From Fimousia sp036311565 (lineage in GTDB: Bacteria; Bacillota; Clostridia; Lachnospirales; Lachnospiraceae), in NCBI GenBank assembly GCA_036311565.1, contig JAXJPR010000029.1, positions 1-64,000 on the forward strand: a DNA stretch of 64,000 bases. Direction: 5' to 3'. The notes beneath the pieces were generated by a model. The model did no database searches, was not told the origin of the DNA, and saw only the letters and a list, made by a program, of their open reading frames with translations. Both the position numbers and the translations under genes were made by a program. Positions 1 to 8,116 of the stretch are shown one piece after another (the first letter of the stretch is position 1; each line of letters begins with the position of its first letter).

Positions 1-85
1 CCGGATGATTTAGATATCATTATAATTATCCATTTTTTATAAGTCAATGTACATCAAAAATCAACTCACATATAAAAATATTTTT

Positions 86-112
86 CAAACTTGCTTTTGC
101 AAAGTTTTTTTG
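86..112 (+). terminator. Possible intrinsic terminator of a gene left of the window
   Basis: An AAACTTGC arm, a short T-rich loop and a GCAAAGTTT arm (one bulge) are followed by a run of Ts. The arms pair only imperfectly, so this is a weak call. No gene end can be proven in bases 1-85. The rest of 1-258 is AT-rich and shows nothing else that I can support. Confidence 0.35.
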
Positions 113-222
113 ATACTGTACTACAATGACTATATTTTTAATAAACAAAAAAGTGACAATGCTCTTGCGCTTTATGCAATTGAACTAATTTCTGAACGAT
201 TTCTTTTCAATAAACTTAAATA

Positions 223-261
223 AAAGTCAGATGAGTTTATTTATGCTCATCTGGCTTTTTA
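223..261 (-). terminator. Intrinsic terminator after the Crp/Fnr gene
   Basis: A 10-bp hairpin (GTCAGATGAG paired with CTCATCTGGC, one G-U pair) has A-runs and T-runs on both flanks. It lies directly after the stop codon of the minus-strand regulator at 259 and could work in both directions. Confidence 0.6.
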
Positions 262-918
262 TAGTAATGTAAATTTATTTTTTTCAAAAATCAAAAGGCC
301 TTCGTCGCGCATCTTACATAATTCATTTGACATAGCACTACGGTCAACAGACAAAAAGTCTGCAAGCTGCTGCCGATTGAACGGAATGGTAAATGACCCA
401 CTGTTCTGGCGCTTGGCTTCCTCCGAAAGATAAGAAATTAACTTTTTCCTTATTGAGCGTTTTTCCATATGAGCAAGTTTCTGCACTAACTTTCTGTTTT
501 TTTCTGATATGGCAAAAAATAAATTCTGCACCACTGTCGAATGAAATTTACAAGTTGAGGAACAGACCATCAATATTCTTGCCACATCAAAGAAAATTAC
601 TGCGCTGTCACGAACGGCCACAACATCATTTAAGATTGCACCACTGTCAGGTGCAACATAGGCCTCTCCAAACATCTCACCAATACCAATGGAATGGATA
701 ATACTGCGGTTTCCCCAATAATCATCTCTTTGAATATGAAGATTGCCTTCTACCAAAACGGTAATATTGTTCAAATGCTCACCCTGGCGAAATACATATT
801 CGCCTTTTTTATAGGTATAAAATTTTGCCTGCAGGCAGCTAAGCATTGCAGCAATATCATCTTCACCGACTCCGGCAAAAAGCTGCGTCCTTTTGAGTAC
901 AGGAATATATTTCTTCAT
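259..918 (-). CDS. Crp/Fnr-family transcriptional regulator, HcpR-like
   Basis: A 219-aa protein with an N-terminal cyclic-nucleotide-binding-like beta roll (about 10-120), a long dimerisation helix and a C-terminal Crp-type helix-turn-helix (about 180-210). The usual cAMP phosphate-binding loop is not evident. Cys28, Cys119, Cys123 and His126 (a CxxxCxxH motif at the roll/helix junction) are at the same positions in the paralogue at 2773-3456. This suggests a metal, Fe-S or haem centre (inference). It is divergent from hcp across a 148-bp gap that holds a 23-bp palindrome. Crp/Fnr proteins of the HcpR type are known to control hcp under nitrosative stress, so hcp is the likely target. A good SD (AAAGGGG) precedes the ATG. 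Confidence 0.85.
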   Translation of the reverse strand: MKKYIPVLKRTQLFAGVGEDDIAAMLSCLQAKFYTYKKGEYVFRQGEHLNNITVLVEGNLHIQRDDYWGNRSIIHSIGIGEMFGEAYVAPDSGAILNDVVAVRDSAVIFFDVARILMVCSSTCKFHSTVVQNLFFAISEKNRKLVQKLAHMEKRSIRKKLISYLSEEAKRQNSGSFTIPFNRQQLADFLSVDRSAMSNELCKMRDEGLLIFEKNKFTLL

Positions 919-937
919 AAAAATCCCCTTTCCGTTG

Positions 938-960
938 TAAAAACAACTGATTTGTTTTTA
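938..960. promoter_or_regulatory. 23-bp palindromic operator between the regulator and hcp
   Basis: Perfect 9-bp arms, TAAAAACAA and TTGTTTTTA, are separated by 5 nt in the divergent intergenic region. The size and symmetry suit a dimeric Crp/Fnr protein. A TATAAT at 965-970 lies just to its right and could be the hcp -10. The palindrome would then cover the -35 area, which has no good consensus. Autoregulation and hcp control are inferred. Confidence 0.55.
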
Positions 961-1066
961 TCATTATAATATCATAACCTCAGACAATCAAGATATAAGA
1001 GTTAAGATAGTTCAATAAATCATAAAGATATAAAAACATTCGATCAAATAATAGGAGGATTTCAAA

Positions 1067-2668
1067 ATGAATAATCAGATGTTTTGTTTTCAGTGTGAAC
1101 AGACTGCAGGATGCAAGGGCTGTATAGGCGCCGCAGGTGTATGCGGTAAAAGAGCGGATACTGCCGAACTTCAAGATAAACTTACGGGAGCATTAATCGG
1201 TCTGGCTCGTGCCACCGAAGGTAATGAAGCATTTATTTCCGTAACTACTGATAGAGTCATATTAGAAGGTCTCTTCACAACCATTACCAATGTAAACTTC
1301 AATAATGAAACAATTATCCAGCTTATCAATCGTGTAGAAGAGGAAAAGAAAAAGCTCATTCCCGAATGCTACACTTGTGTTTCTTCCTGCGGAAAAAATA
1401 ATAATTACGATATGCAAAAGCTGTGGACTGGGAACGAGGATATTCGCTCTCTCAAGTCTATGATTTTATTTGGCATCAGAGGTATGGCAGCATATGCTTA
1501 TCACGCTGCCGTCCTTGGCTATACCGATGAAGATGTAAACAGATTCTTCTATAAGGCTCTATTTGCAATTGGAATGGAGGATTGGGGTCTGGAGGAACTG
1601 CTCCCTATTGTTATGGAAGTCGGAGAAGTTAATTTAAAATGCATGGCTCTGCTTGATAAAGCCAATACAGAAACCTATGGTAATCCGATTCCTACTGAAG
1701 TGACGTTGACCATTGAAAAAGGACCGTTTATTATTATTTCCGGTCACGATTTATATGATCTCAAACAGCTCTTGGTACAGACGGAAGGGAAAGGCATCAA
1801 TATCTATACCCACGGAGAGATGCTTCCAGCGCACGCTTATCCCGAGCTGAAAAAATATGATCACTTAAAGGGTAACTTCGGAACAGCCTGGCAAAATCAA
1901 CAAAAGGAATTTTCTGATATTCCCGCTCCAGTTCTATTTACCACCAACTGTCTAATGCCGCCAAAAGCAAGCTATGCCGACCGCGTGTTTACGACCGAAG
2001 CCGTATCCTATCCGGAACTGATTCATATCGGAGAACATAAGGATTTTACTCCTGTGATTGAAAAAGCACTTAAGCTTGGCGGTTATTCCACCGATATGCA
2101 TTTAACCGGTATCAATGGCGGCGACAAGGTCATGACTGGTTTTGCTCACAATACTGTCTTATCGGTTGCTGATAAGGTGATAGAAGCCGTTAAAGCAGGA
2201 GCAATTAAGCATTTCTTCCTTGTAGGTGGATGTGATGGTGCAAAGGCTGACCGCAATTACTATACGGAGTTTGTAAAACAGACACCTGATGACAGCATTA
2301 TTTTAACACTTGCTTGTGGAAAGTACCGTTTCAACGACCTCGATTTTGGCACCATCGGCGATTTGCCACGCATTATGGATATGGGACAGTGCAACGATGC
2401 CTACAGTGCAATAAAAGTTGCTGAAGCTCTTGCAGAAGCCTTTGATTGTGACATAAATGATCTGCCATTGTCAATGGTCCTTTCCTGGTACGAGCAGAAA
2501 GCAGTCTGCATCTTATTGACGCTTCTGCACCTGGGCATTAAGAATATTTTTCTCGGACCTTCACTTCCAGCATTCATATCTCCGAATATACTGAATTTTC
2601 TTGTAGAAAACTACAACATTTCTCCTATCAGTACACCGGAAAGAGATCTTAAGAAGATTCTCGCATAA
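1067..2668 (+). CDS. hcp: Hybrid cluster protein (hydroxylamine/NO reductase), class I
   Basis: A 533-aa protein that matches Hcp end to end. The N-terminal Cys motif (Cys7, Cys10, Cys19, Cys26, with an extra Cys16) binds the cubane Fe-S cluster. Further conserved Cys occur at 101, 104 and 108 and in later segments such as GGCDGAKADR and ACGKYRFNDLDFG, which carry ligands of the hybrid Fe-S-O cluster. The family reduces hydroxylamine and NO in the cytoplasm and protects anaerobes from nitrosative stress. The length is typical of the class I enzymes of strict anaerobes. AGGAGG at 1053-1058 fixes the start. It is flanked by two Crp/Fnr genes and is close to rubredoxin, which fits an electron-supply or stress role. 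Confidence 0.96.
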   Translation: MNNQMFCFQCEQTAGCKGCIGAAGVCGKRADTAELQDKLTGALIGLARATEGNEAFISVTTDRVILEGLFTTITNVNFNNETIIQLINRVEEEKKKLIPECYTCVSSCGKNNNYDMQKLWTGNEDIRSLKSMILFGIRGMAAYAYHAAVLGYTDEDVNRFFYKALFAIGMEDWGLEELLPIVMEVGEVNLKCMALLDKANTETYGNPIPTEVTLTIEKGPFIIISGHDLYDLKQLLVQTEGKGINIYTHGEMLPAHAYPELKKYDHLKGNFGTAWQNQQKEFSDIPAPVLFTTNCLMPPKASYADRVFTTEAVSYPELIHIGEHKDFTPVIEKALKLGGYSTDMHLTGINGGDKVMTGFAHNTVLSVADKVIEAVKAGAIKHFFLVGGCDGAKADRNYYTEFVKQTPDDSIILTLACGKYRFNDLDFGTIGDLPRIMDMGQCNDAYSAIKVAEALAEAFDCDINDLPLSMVLSWYEQKAVCILLTLLHLGIKNIFLGPSLPAFISPNILNFLVENYNISPISTPERDLKKILA

Positions 2669-2680
2669 AGATAATACTCA

Positions 2681-2722
2681 AAAGACAGCATACCTTACAA
2701 AATATGCTGTCTTTCATTTTAT
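2681..2722 (+). terminator. Terminator between hcp and the second Crp/Fnr gene
   Basis: A perfect 12-bp stem (AAAGACAGCATA with TATGCTGTCTTT) with a 10-nt loop is followed by a T-rich run. The A-rich left flank lets it also serve the convergent minus-strand gene ending at 2773. Confidence 0.8.
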
Positions 2723-2772
2723 TCCTCCAATAAAGAAACAGTATAGCTTGATATCGAAAAGCAATTTAATCA

Positions 2773-3456
2773 TTATAAAAAATAATCCTGTTTCTCACAA
2801 AATAGTTCAAAATGTTTCCTATGACTATCAAGAATTCCTTCATCACGCAATTTACTGATTTCTACAGACAGACCGCTTCGATTGACTTCAAGGTAATCTG
2901 CCAGTTCTTGACGGTCAAACGGAATATCAAAACTGTTACTTTTCGCTTTCTTCGCCTGAAACATCAGGTATGCCATTAATTTATCTCTCGTAGAACGCTT
3001 TGAGATAATTTCCAGCTTCTGGTTCATTAACAATGTCTTTGTAGCAAGATCCTTCATTAAATTGAAAATCAATTGTTGATGAAAACCACAATTGTTTGAA
3101 CAAGTATGTAAAATATGATTGCAATCAATCAACATGACTTCGCATGGTTCATTTGCTATTACAGTTACCGGAATCGAAGAAACCTCTGCGCATGCAAAAG
3201 CCTCTGCAAAAATCTCAGAAGGTCTTATACTGCCAAGAATGCTTCTGTTCCCATAATAATCAATCTGAATTATCTGTGCAGATCCGGATAATACAATCCC
3301 AACGTATTTTGCTGGCGTCCCTTCAGCCATAATCGTATACTTTTTATCAAAAATCTCAATCTTTGCTCCAAGACACTGAATCATTTTTATCAAGCTTTCA
3401 TCTTCAATCCAATAAAAGAGTGGGCACTGCCGTAAAACTTTAAAATATTTTTTCAT
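2773..3456 (-). CDS. Second Crp/Fnr-family regulator, paralogue of the gene at 259
   Basis: A 227-aa protein with the same layout as the regulator at 259-918: an N-terminal MKKY...VL start, a beta roll with an (D)Y(Y/W)GNRSI segment, a dimer helix and a Crp helix-turn-helix near residues 183-208 (RQELADYLEVNRSGLS). Cys28, Cys119, Cys123 and His126 are retained at identical positions, and further Cys occur at 11, 89, 105 and 112. It is divergent from the D-2-hydroxyacid dehydrogenase gene, so it may regulate that gene, itself, or the redox block. The effector is unknown; a nitrosative or redox signal is an inference from the Cys/His pattern and the neighbours. Confidence 0.82.
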   Translation of the reverse strand: MKKYFKVLRQCPLFYWIEDESLIKMIQCLGAKIEIFDKKYTIMAEGTPAKYVGIVLSGSAQIIQIDYYGNRSILGSIRPSEIFAEAFACAEVSSIPVTVIANEPCEVMLIDCNHILHTCSNNCGFHQQLIFNLMKDLATKTLLMNQKLEIISKRSTRDKLMAYLMFQAKKAKSNSFDIPFDRQELADYLEVNRSGLSVEISKLRDEGILDSHRKHFELFCEKQDYFL

Positions 3457-3470
3457 AATTTTTCTCCATT

Positions 3471-3508
3471 TGTTGAAATTTCAACATATTTATGATTTTT
3501 ATTATACT
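3471..3508. promoter_or_regulatory. 16-bp palindrome and promoter between regulator and dehydrogenase
   Basis: TGTTGAAATTTCAACA at 3471-3486 is a perfect palindrome. Its right half overlaps a possible -35 (TTCAAC, 3480-3485), which is 17 bp from TATACT at 3503-3508, pointing toward the dehydrogenase. Its sequence differs from the palindrome at 938-960, so the two regulators may have separate specificities. Confidence 0.5.
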
Positions 3509-3541
3509 ATAATAATCCCATAAAAGAAAGGAGATGTAAGA

Positions 3542-4576
3542 ATGAAAATCGCTTTTTTTGATACAAAACCTTATGATAAAGCTTCTTTTAATAAATATGG
3601 AAAACAATATGGAATAACATTTAAATATTTTGAAACCAAATTAAATGAAGATACCGTCAATTTAGCACAAGGATATGATGGTATATGTGCTTTTGTGAAT
3701 GACACCATAAATGCTACTGTCATTGACCGTTTAGCTGAAATGGGAGTTCAGGTACTGGCACTGCGTTGTGCTGGTTTTAACAATGTAGATGTCAACTATG
3801 CTTTTGGAAAAATTCATGTATTGCGTGTTCCTGCATATTCCCCTTATGCGGTGGCCGAGCATGCGATGGCTTTGCTTCTGACATCCGTTCGCCATATTCA
3901 CAAAGCGTATATCCGCTCTAAAGATTTCAATTTTAGCCTATCTGGACTCACAGGATTTGATCTTCATGGAAAGACAATCGGTGTCATCGGAACAGGTCGA
4001 ATCGGTCGAGTGTTTATTCACATCTGTCGTGGTTTCGGCATGAATGTTTTAGCTTATGATAAATTTCCTACTAAAGGACTGGATAATGGAAATACTATAA
4101 GGTATGTGGAACTGGATGAATTGTTTGCAAACAGTGATATTATTTCATTGCACTGCCCTTTAACAGAAGATACCCACCATATCATTAATAAAGATGCATT
4201 AAATAAATGCAAGCAGGGTGTGGTACTTTTAAATACATCAAGAGGTGCTTTAGTGGATGCAGAAGCACTTCTAACAGGCATCAAATCCCGAAAAGTAGGA
4301 GCTGCCTGCTTAGATGTGTACGAGGAAGAATCCAATCTCTTTTTCGAGGACAATTCTGGAGATATTATAGAGGACGATACACTGGCCCGCCTTATTTCCA
4401 TGCCAAATGTGATCGTAACCTCTCACCAGGCTTTTTTGACCAAAGAGGCACTAGAAAATATTGCTGAAACAACAGCAAAAAATATTGTTGAATTTTTCGA
4501 AACAAATCAATGTCCCAATGAACTCTGCTGCCACTATGGCACTGCAGAGGATTGTAAAGATAAGAGATGCTTTTAA
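3542..4576 (+). CDS. D-2-hydroxyacid (D-lactate-type) dehydrogenase with Cys-rich tail
   Basis: A 344-aa NAD-dependent D-2-hydroxyacid dehydrogenase. The Rossmann motif is Gly150-x-Gly152-x-x-Gly155. The catalytic set appears as Arg234 (NTSRGALVD), a Glu in DVYEEE (261-263) and His295 (TSHQAFLT), as in LdhA-type D-lactate dehydrogenases. The likely reaction is pyruvate to D-lactate; other 2-keto acids are possible. The C-terminus is unusual: Cys324, Cys329, Cys330, Cys338 and Cys343 plus His331 in the last 21 residues, beyond the normal fold end. SD AAAGGAG is just before the ATG. Rubredoxin follows 84 nt downstream. Confidence 0.88.
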   Translation: MKIAFFDTKPYDKASFNKYGKQYGITFKYFETKLNEDTVNLAQGYDGICAFVNDTINATVIDRLAEMGVQVLALRCAGFNNVDVNYAFGKIHVLRVPAYSPYAVAEHAMALLLTSVRHIHKAYIRSKDFNFSLSGLTGFDLHGKTIGVIGTGRIGRVFIHICRGFGMNVLAYDKFPTKGLDNGNTIRYVELDELFANSDIISLHCPLTEDTHHIINKDALNKCKQGVVLLNTSRGALVDAEALLTGIKSRKVGAACLDVYEEESNLFFEDNSGDIIEDDTLARLISMPNVIVTSHQAFLTKEALENIAETTAKNIVEFFETNQCPNELCCHYGTAEDCKDKRCF

Positions 4577-4660
4577 ACGGTTAAAATATATTATATTATT
4601 AAATATATTAACAATTCCTCAAACTGTAGGAATCTAAAATTTATATGGAGGTAATTAGAA

Positions 4661-4822
4661 ATGAAAAAATATGTATGCGATGTTTGTGGTTGGGTTTATG
4701 ACGAAGCTGTGGGTGATCCAGATAATGGGATTGCACCTGGTACAAAATTTGAAGATCTTCCAGAAGATTTTGAATGCCCTCTTTGCTTTGTAGGCAAAGA
4801 TAACTTTAGCATCGACGAATAA
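4661..4822 (+). CDS. Rubredoxin
   Basis: A 53-aa protein, typical rubredoxin length, with two CxxC knuckles (Cys6/Cys9 in VCDVCGW and Cys39/Cys42 in CPLCFVGKDNF) that bind one Fe(Cys)4 centre. The family signature YDEAVGDPDNGIAPGTKFEDLP lies between them (split here as YDEAVGDPDNG and IAPGTKFEDLP). It is a cytoplasmic one-electron carrier that commonly supplies NO, superoxide or peroxide reductases and related anaerobic stress enzymes, consistent with nearby hcp. GGAGG lies at a good distance before the ATG. One difference from most rubredoxins is CPLCFVGKD, with Phe where Gly is usual after the second Cys. Confidence 0.95.
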   Translation: MKKYVCDVCGWVYDEAVGDPDNGIAPGTKFEDLPEDFECPLCFVGKDNFSIDE

Positions 4823-4829
4823 GATAGGG

Positions 4830-4936
4830 CTGTTAACTTTAGTTAACAGAGAAAAAACAACACTTACGTTTTATTAAGCGAAAACGTATCATGCAAATCA
4901 CTGATTTTAATTGGTAATTGTATGATACGTTTTTTG
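4830..4936 (+). terminator. Two hairpins after rubredoxin, the second a terminator
   Basis: The first hairpin (CTGTTAAC/GTTAACAG, TTTA loop, 4830-4849) lacks a T-run. The second has perfect 12-bp arms (AAAACGTATCAT at 4881-4892, ATGATACGTTTT at 4922-4933), a 29-nt partly structured loop and a following T-run. The remainder up to 5067 is AT-rich, with no further feature that I can support. Confidence 0.65.
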
Positions 4937-5067
4937 TTTTACAAAAAAATCAGGCGCGATTACTTTGAATTTGAAAGTAATCATTTCTACCTTTTCACTG
5001 TCATGTTATAATATGTTAAATACTTATACCATATGCAGATATGATTGAATGAAACATCTGTATATCT

Positions 5068-6573
5068 ATGAAAATTTTTAATTTCTTGAAAAAGAAAACC
5101 TTTATATGTGAACGATGCGGTATTGATTTGAAATTGTTGAAAAAATCTGAACGATACGTGGTAAATGGAAAAAACTATTGCGATATCTGTATGGAAGCAT
5201 TAAGTGAAAAAAATTTCAGGAGTCTGGCGGAAATTGATAAATTTTTAAAACAAGATAAAAATGGATTTTCAGAGAATCTCCAGAAAGACCTGGCTCTTAT
5301 GGAAATCCCGAAAGATTTCTGGAAAAAACAAAAAAATATTCCACTGCGAACGGATTGTGAGGAAGAGGAATATCGCTGGAGAGTGCTGTGTCATATGGCA
5401 GAACTCTGGGGAAAACAGGAGTCTGAAGATCCGGAAGAAATATACGAAATCAGCATTCAGGCACTGGAGAAAGTCTTTCCTTTTTATGATCAACGCCTAA
5501 AAAATTATGTGCAGATCCATCTGGATTCCCTGAATACAGGAGAAAATCTTGGGTTTTGGACTTATGATTATCATAAAAAGAAATTCGAAACGATTCCATA
5601 TGGCTGTTGGATTGACGGACGTTATCCAAGTTCTCTGTTCCGTAAAAAAGTCCGTACAATTTTCGATGAGAAAGAGCCTTTTAAAATCAATGAAGATGGC
5701 TATGTGGATAATCATGCATATAACTGGAAATCTTTAGAACTTTTGCAGGACGGAAATGAATTAAATGGGTGTTATGTCCTCACTTATCGGGAAGGAAGGG
5801 TGAGTTTTTTTAATAGTGTCGGCAATAGCAGATATTTTGTGCTTCGTAGAAACACCACCGATCTTAGCGATGAAACTCTGGTATCTATACTGACTGTCGG
5901 TCGAAAGGGAATGGATTCCATACCCAAAAAGGAAAAAGCATTGATGATGATTGCTGCAAAAACAAAGGTAATGAATACAAAAGTACCAGAAAAAACAACC
6001 TCTATATTTTCTTCCTGCGGTCCTCTCACAGCACAGTTGGACAACGATATTGCCAGAATGGGAATTTCCGAGGAATTCCTCAAAAAACCATACATATTGC
6101 CGATGAGTTTCGGTTACGATGCAGCGAATCGGGAGTATTTTGCTGCAGAACCCAGAGACAGAGAATATGGTATGGTGCCGCTTTTTTCTGGATCCGATAC
6201 AGAAGCATTCCGTTGGTATCTGCTGGAATCAATTGCAAAAAAATGGGGACAGCATTACGAACGGGAAAATCTCAGCAGGCTGGAACAAAACTGGCAGAAG
6301 GTCCGTGACAAAGTTGAAGATGGAAACTGGACCTATCATATCCATCCAAATGCAAGATATAAAGCAGTCTATGACAGAAGAAAAGAATCGTGGGAAGAGG
6401 CCATTCGCAGACTTGCAAAGGTTTACGATATTCGGGGTGAACAGATGCAGCACTATATCCAAAAATGTCTATCATATCTGGGAGCAGAAGGTGAAAACTG
6501 GTCAGAAATTCATTGGAAATTTGATGAAAAAAACATGGAATTTACCGGTATTCCATTGTATGAGCCTTCGTAA
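5068..6573 (+). CDS. Zinc-ribbon protein with internal duplication, unknown function
   Basis: A 501-aa predicted cytoplasmic protein. An N-terminal zinc ribbon is formed by Cys14/Cys17 and Cys38/Cys41. About residues 68-178 and 325-498 look like two copies of one unit. Each has a L-x-x-D-(L/I)-A-x-M start, an (E/A)-(Y/F)-RW-x-L-(C/E) helix with LWGK or KWGQ, a (L/M)-(K/Q)-(N/H)-Y-(V/I)-Q helix and an F-(E/T)-(T/G)-IP end. The second copy stops just after IP with LYEPS and a stop codon, exactly where the next frame opens with SLRKNVR, resembling SLFRKKVR after copy one. The gene is therefore probably the front part of a longer protein broken by a frameshift (inference). No clear SD precedes the ATG. 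I recognise no enzymatic motif. Confidence 0.7.
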   Translation: MKIFNFLKKKTFICERCGIDLKLLKKSERYVVNGKNYCDICMEALSEKNFRSLAEIDKFLKQDKNGFSENLQKDLALMEIPKDFWKKQKNIPLRTDCEEEEYRWRVLCHMAELWGKQESEDPEEIYEISIQALEKVFPFYDQRLKNYVQIHLDSLNTGENLGFWTYDYHKKKFETIPYGCWIDGRYPSSLFRKKVRTIFDEKEPFKINEDGYVDNHAYNWKSLELLQDGNELNGCYVLTYREGRVSFFNSVGNSRYFVLRRNTTDLSDETLVSILTVGRKGMDSIPKKEKALMMIAAKTKVMNTKVPEKTTSIFSSCGPLTAQLDNDIARMGISEEFLKKPYILPMSFGYDAANREYFAAEPRDREYGMVPLFSGSDTEAFRWYLLESIAKKWGQHYERENLSRLEQNWQKVRDKVEDGNWTYHIHPNARYKAVYDRRKESWEEAIRRLAKVYDIRGEQMQHYIQKCLSYLGAEGENWSEIHWKFDEKNMEFTGIPLYEPS

Positions 6574-8077
6574 AAATGTAAGATACCTTGGCATGCGTGT
6601 GTTTGGCAGTGTCGGAAAGACCGAAATTGTAGTAGATCCCAAAAATCCGTATCTGAAAAAAATTGGAAATCTGCTGTTGATAGATGGTGGGGATACGATA
6701 TATCGCTATCTCGGAAGTGGAAGATGTAGTTGTTTCATACCGAATGGAATCAAAAAGGTTGACGAGATGGCATTTGAAGGCACCTGTTTGACAAAAATCC
6801 AGATTCCAAATTCTGTAAAGGTATTTGGAGCAAAGATATTTCCAGGATGTGGAAAGCTGATCAGTGTGAAACTTCCGGATGGAATGAATATACTGCCGTT
6901 TCGGACATTTGAAGGATGCACATCTTTGGCGCAGGTGATGCTGCCGGGAAGGCTGAAGGTAATGGAAGCCTATGTATTTTACAATTGCAGTAGTCTGTAT
7001 AGAATAGAGATTCCCAAAAACACGAGAGGGATCGGTGAGCTTGCATTTAAGCACTGCGTGAACCTTTTGGCGTTTACCTATTCACCAAAACTTGCATTGA
7101 TGGAAAAAGAGGCATTTGCTGGTTGTACAGCACTAGAGCACATAGATTTCTGTGGCAGCAGTCCAGTGATACAGAGTGATGTATTCAAAGACACTCCGTG
7201 GCTGAAAAATCATGTGGAAAAAATAACAGAACTAGAAAATGCTCAATGCGAAAAAGGCATTCTGCCGGGAATCGATCCGAGCTATCACATTGTGGGAACG
7301 AAAGTGGTTTACCACGATGAGCAGAGGTATTTTGAAGAAGAACTGGGATTGCTTGACATTCCTCATGAGGTTGCCTGTCTGGAGACGAAACCCTATGAAT
7401 TTATAGATGAGATTAGCCTGAATCTAAACGAAGGAAAGCTTTATCGGGTTCAGACATGGTATGGACCAAGAGGTGAATACCGCAGATTAACAAAGAACCT
7501 CCTTACGGAAACAGATACAAAATTTGTACTTTCCCATCTCAATGACCCGAAAGAGAAGGAACTTTTCAAACATATATTGGCTGGAGGCGGCAAGGAACTT
7601 CTGCTAAAAAATCCGAAATATCGTACAATTTATGCTAGAAACTTCAAATGCAGACTGCCATTTTCCAAGCCGGCACAAGTCAAAAATATTGCCCTTGAGT
7701 GGGATTGGGAAGAACCGAAAAAATTAACCCTGCCGGATGGAATCAAACGAAATTTAAGTAAGCTAACCAGATTTATGGCAGTGAATCAGTTAAAAAGCAG
7801 ATCAGAAATCCAGTACAAGATTATCTATACCTGTGAAAAATGGGAAGGAAGCACTTATTGTAGACATCTGAAAAAAGGAGAAAAGCAGTGCCTGAAACGA
7901 CTGATTCAGAACTGTGAATCCCATGTAGATGATGCAAAAGACTGGCATGGAAAGATAAAAGTGGAGCTGCAATTTGGCAGGGAAAATTTGCATTATGAGA
8001 TTGCTTTCGCAAAGGGAAATAATTTGATGAAGGAGCTGAATCAGTTTATCAAAAGAGAGAGTGATTATCCTTTTTAA
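6560..8077 (+). CDS. BspA-like leucine-rich-repeat protein, perhaps split from upstream gene
   Basis: A 505-aa reading from the ATG at 6560; it overlaps the previous stop by 14 nt in another frame. Residues 58-212 hold about six BspA/LRR_5-type repeats (IP-x-G/S-(I/V)-xxx-xxx-AF-x-GC-xx-L patterns). The segment before, with VDPKNPYLKKIG, looks like the usual lead-in of such domains. The C-terminal 290 residues are Lys-rich and unrecognised. There is no signal peptide or cell-wall anchor, which is unusual for BspA-like surface proteins and suggests a cytoplasmic role. The same open frame extends back to 6119, but that part is an out-of-frame shadow of the upstream gene. There is no SD for 6560, so either translational coupling or a broken single gene is plausible. 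Confidence 0.65.
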   Translation: MSLRKNVRYLGMRVFGSVGKTEIVVDPKNPYLKKIGNLLLIDGGDTIYRYLGSGRCSCFIPNGIKKVDEMAFEGTCLTKIQIPNSVKVFGAKIFPGCGKLISVKLPDGMNILPFRTFEGCTSLAQVMLPGRLKVMEAYVFYNCSSLYRIEIPKNTRGIGELAFKHCVNLLAFTYSPKLALMEKEAFAGCTALEHIDFCGSSPVIQSDVFKDTPWLKNHVEKITELENAQCEKGILPGIDPSYHIVGTKVVYHDEQRYFEEELGLLDIPHEVACLETKPYEFIDEISLNLNEGKLYRVQTWYGPRGEYRRLTKNLLTETDTKFVLSHLNDPKEKELFKHILAGGGKELLLKNPKYRTIYARNFKCRLPFSKPAQVKNIALEWDWEEPKKLTLPDGIKRNLSKLTRFMAVNQLKSRSEIQYKIIYTCEKWEGSTYCRHLKKGEKQCLKRLIQNCESHVDDAKDWHGKIKVELQFGRENLHYEIAFAKGNNLMKELNQFIKRESDYPF

Positions 8078-8116
8078 ATGAAAAATAGAATGTTTTAAGA
8101 GAGAAGATGGAAAACT

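Noticed and set aside
1..42. Tail of an upstream plus-strand gene
   Set aside because: Fourteen codons open before a TAA are too short to support a gene.
393..969. Plus-strand frames of 102 and 91 aa opposite the Crp/Fnr gene
   Set aside because: Antisense shadows of a well-supported regulator; no SD, low-quality composition.
6119..6559. N-terminal 147 residues of the longer open frame leading into the LRR protein
   Set aside because: This stretch is the +1 shadow of the zinc-ribbon gene and has no family resemblance or SD.
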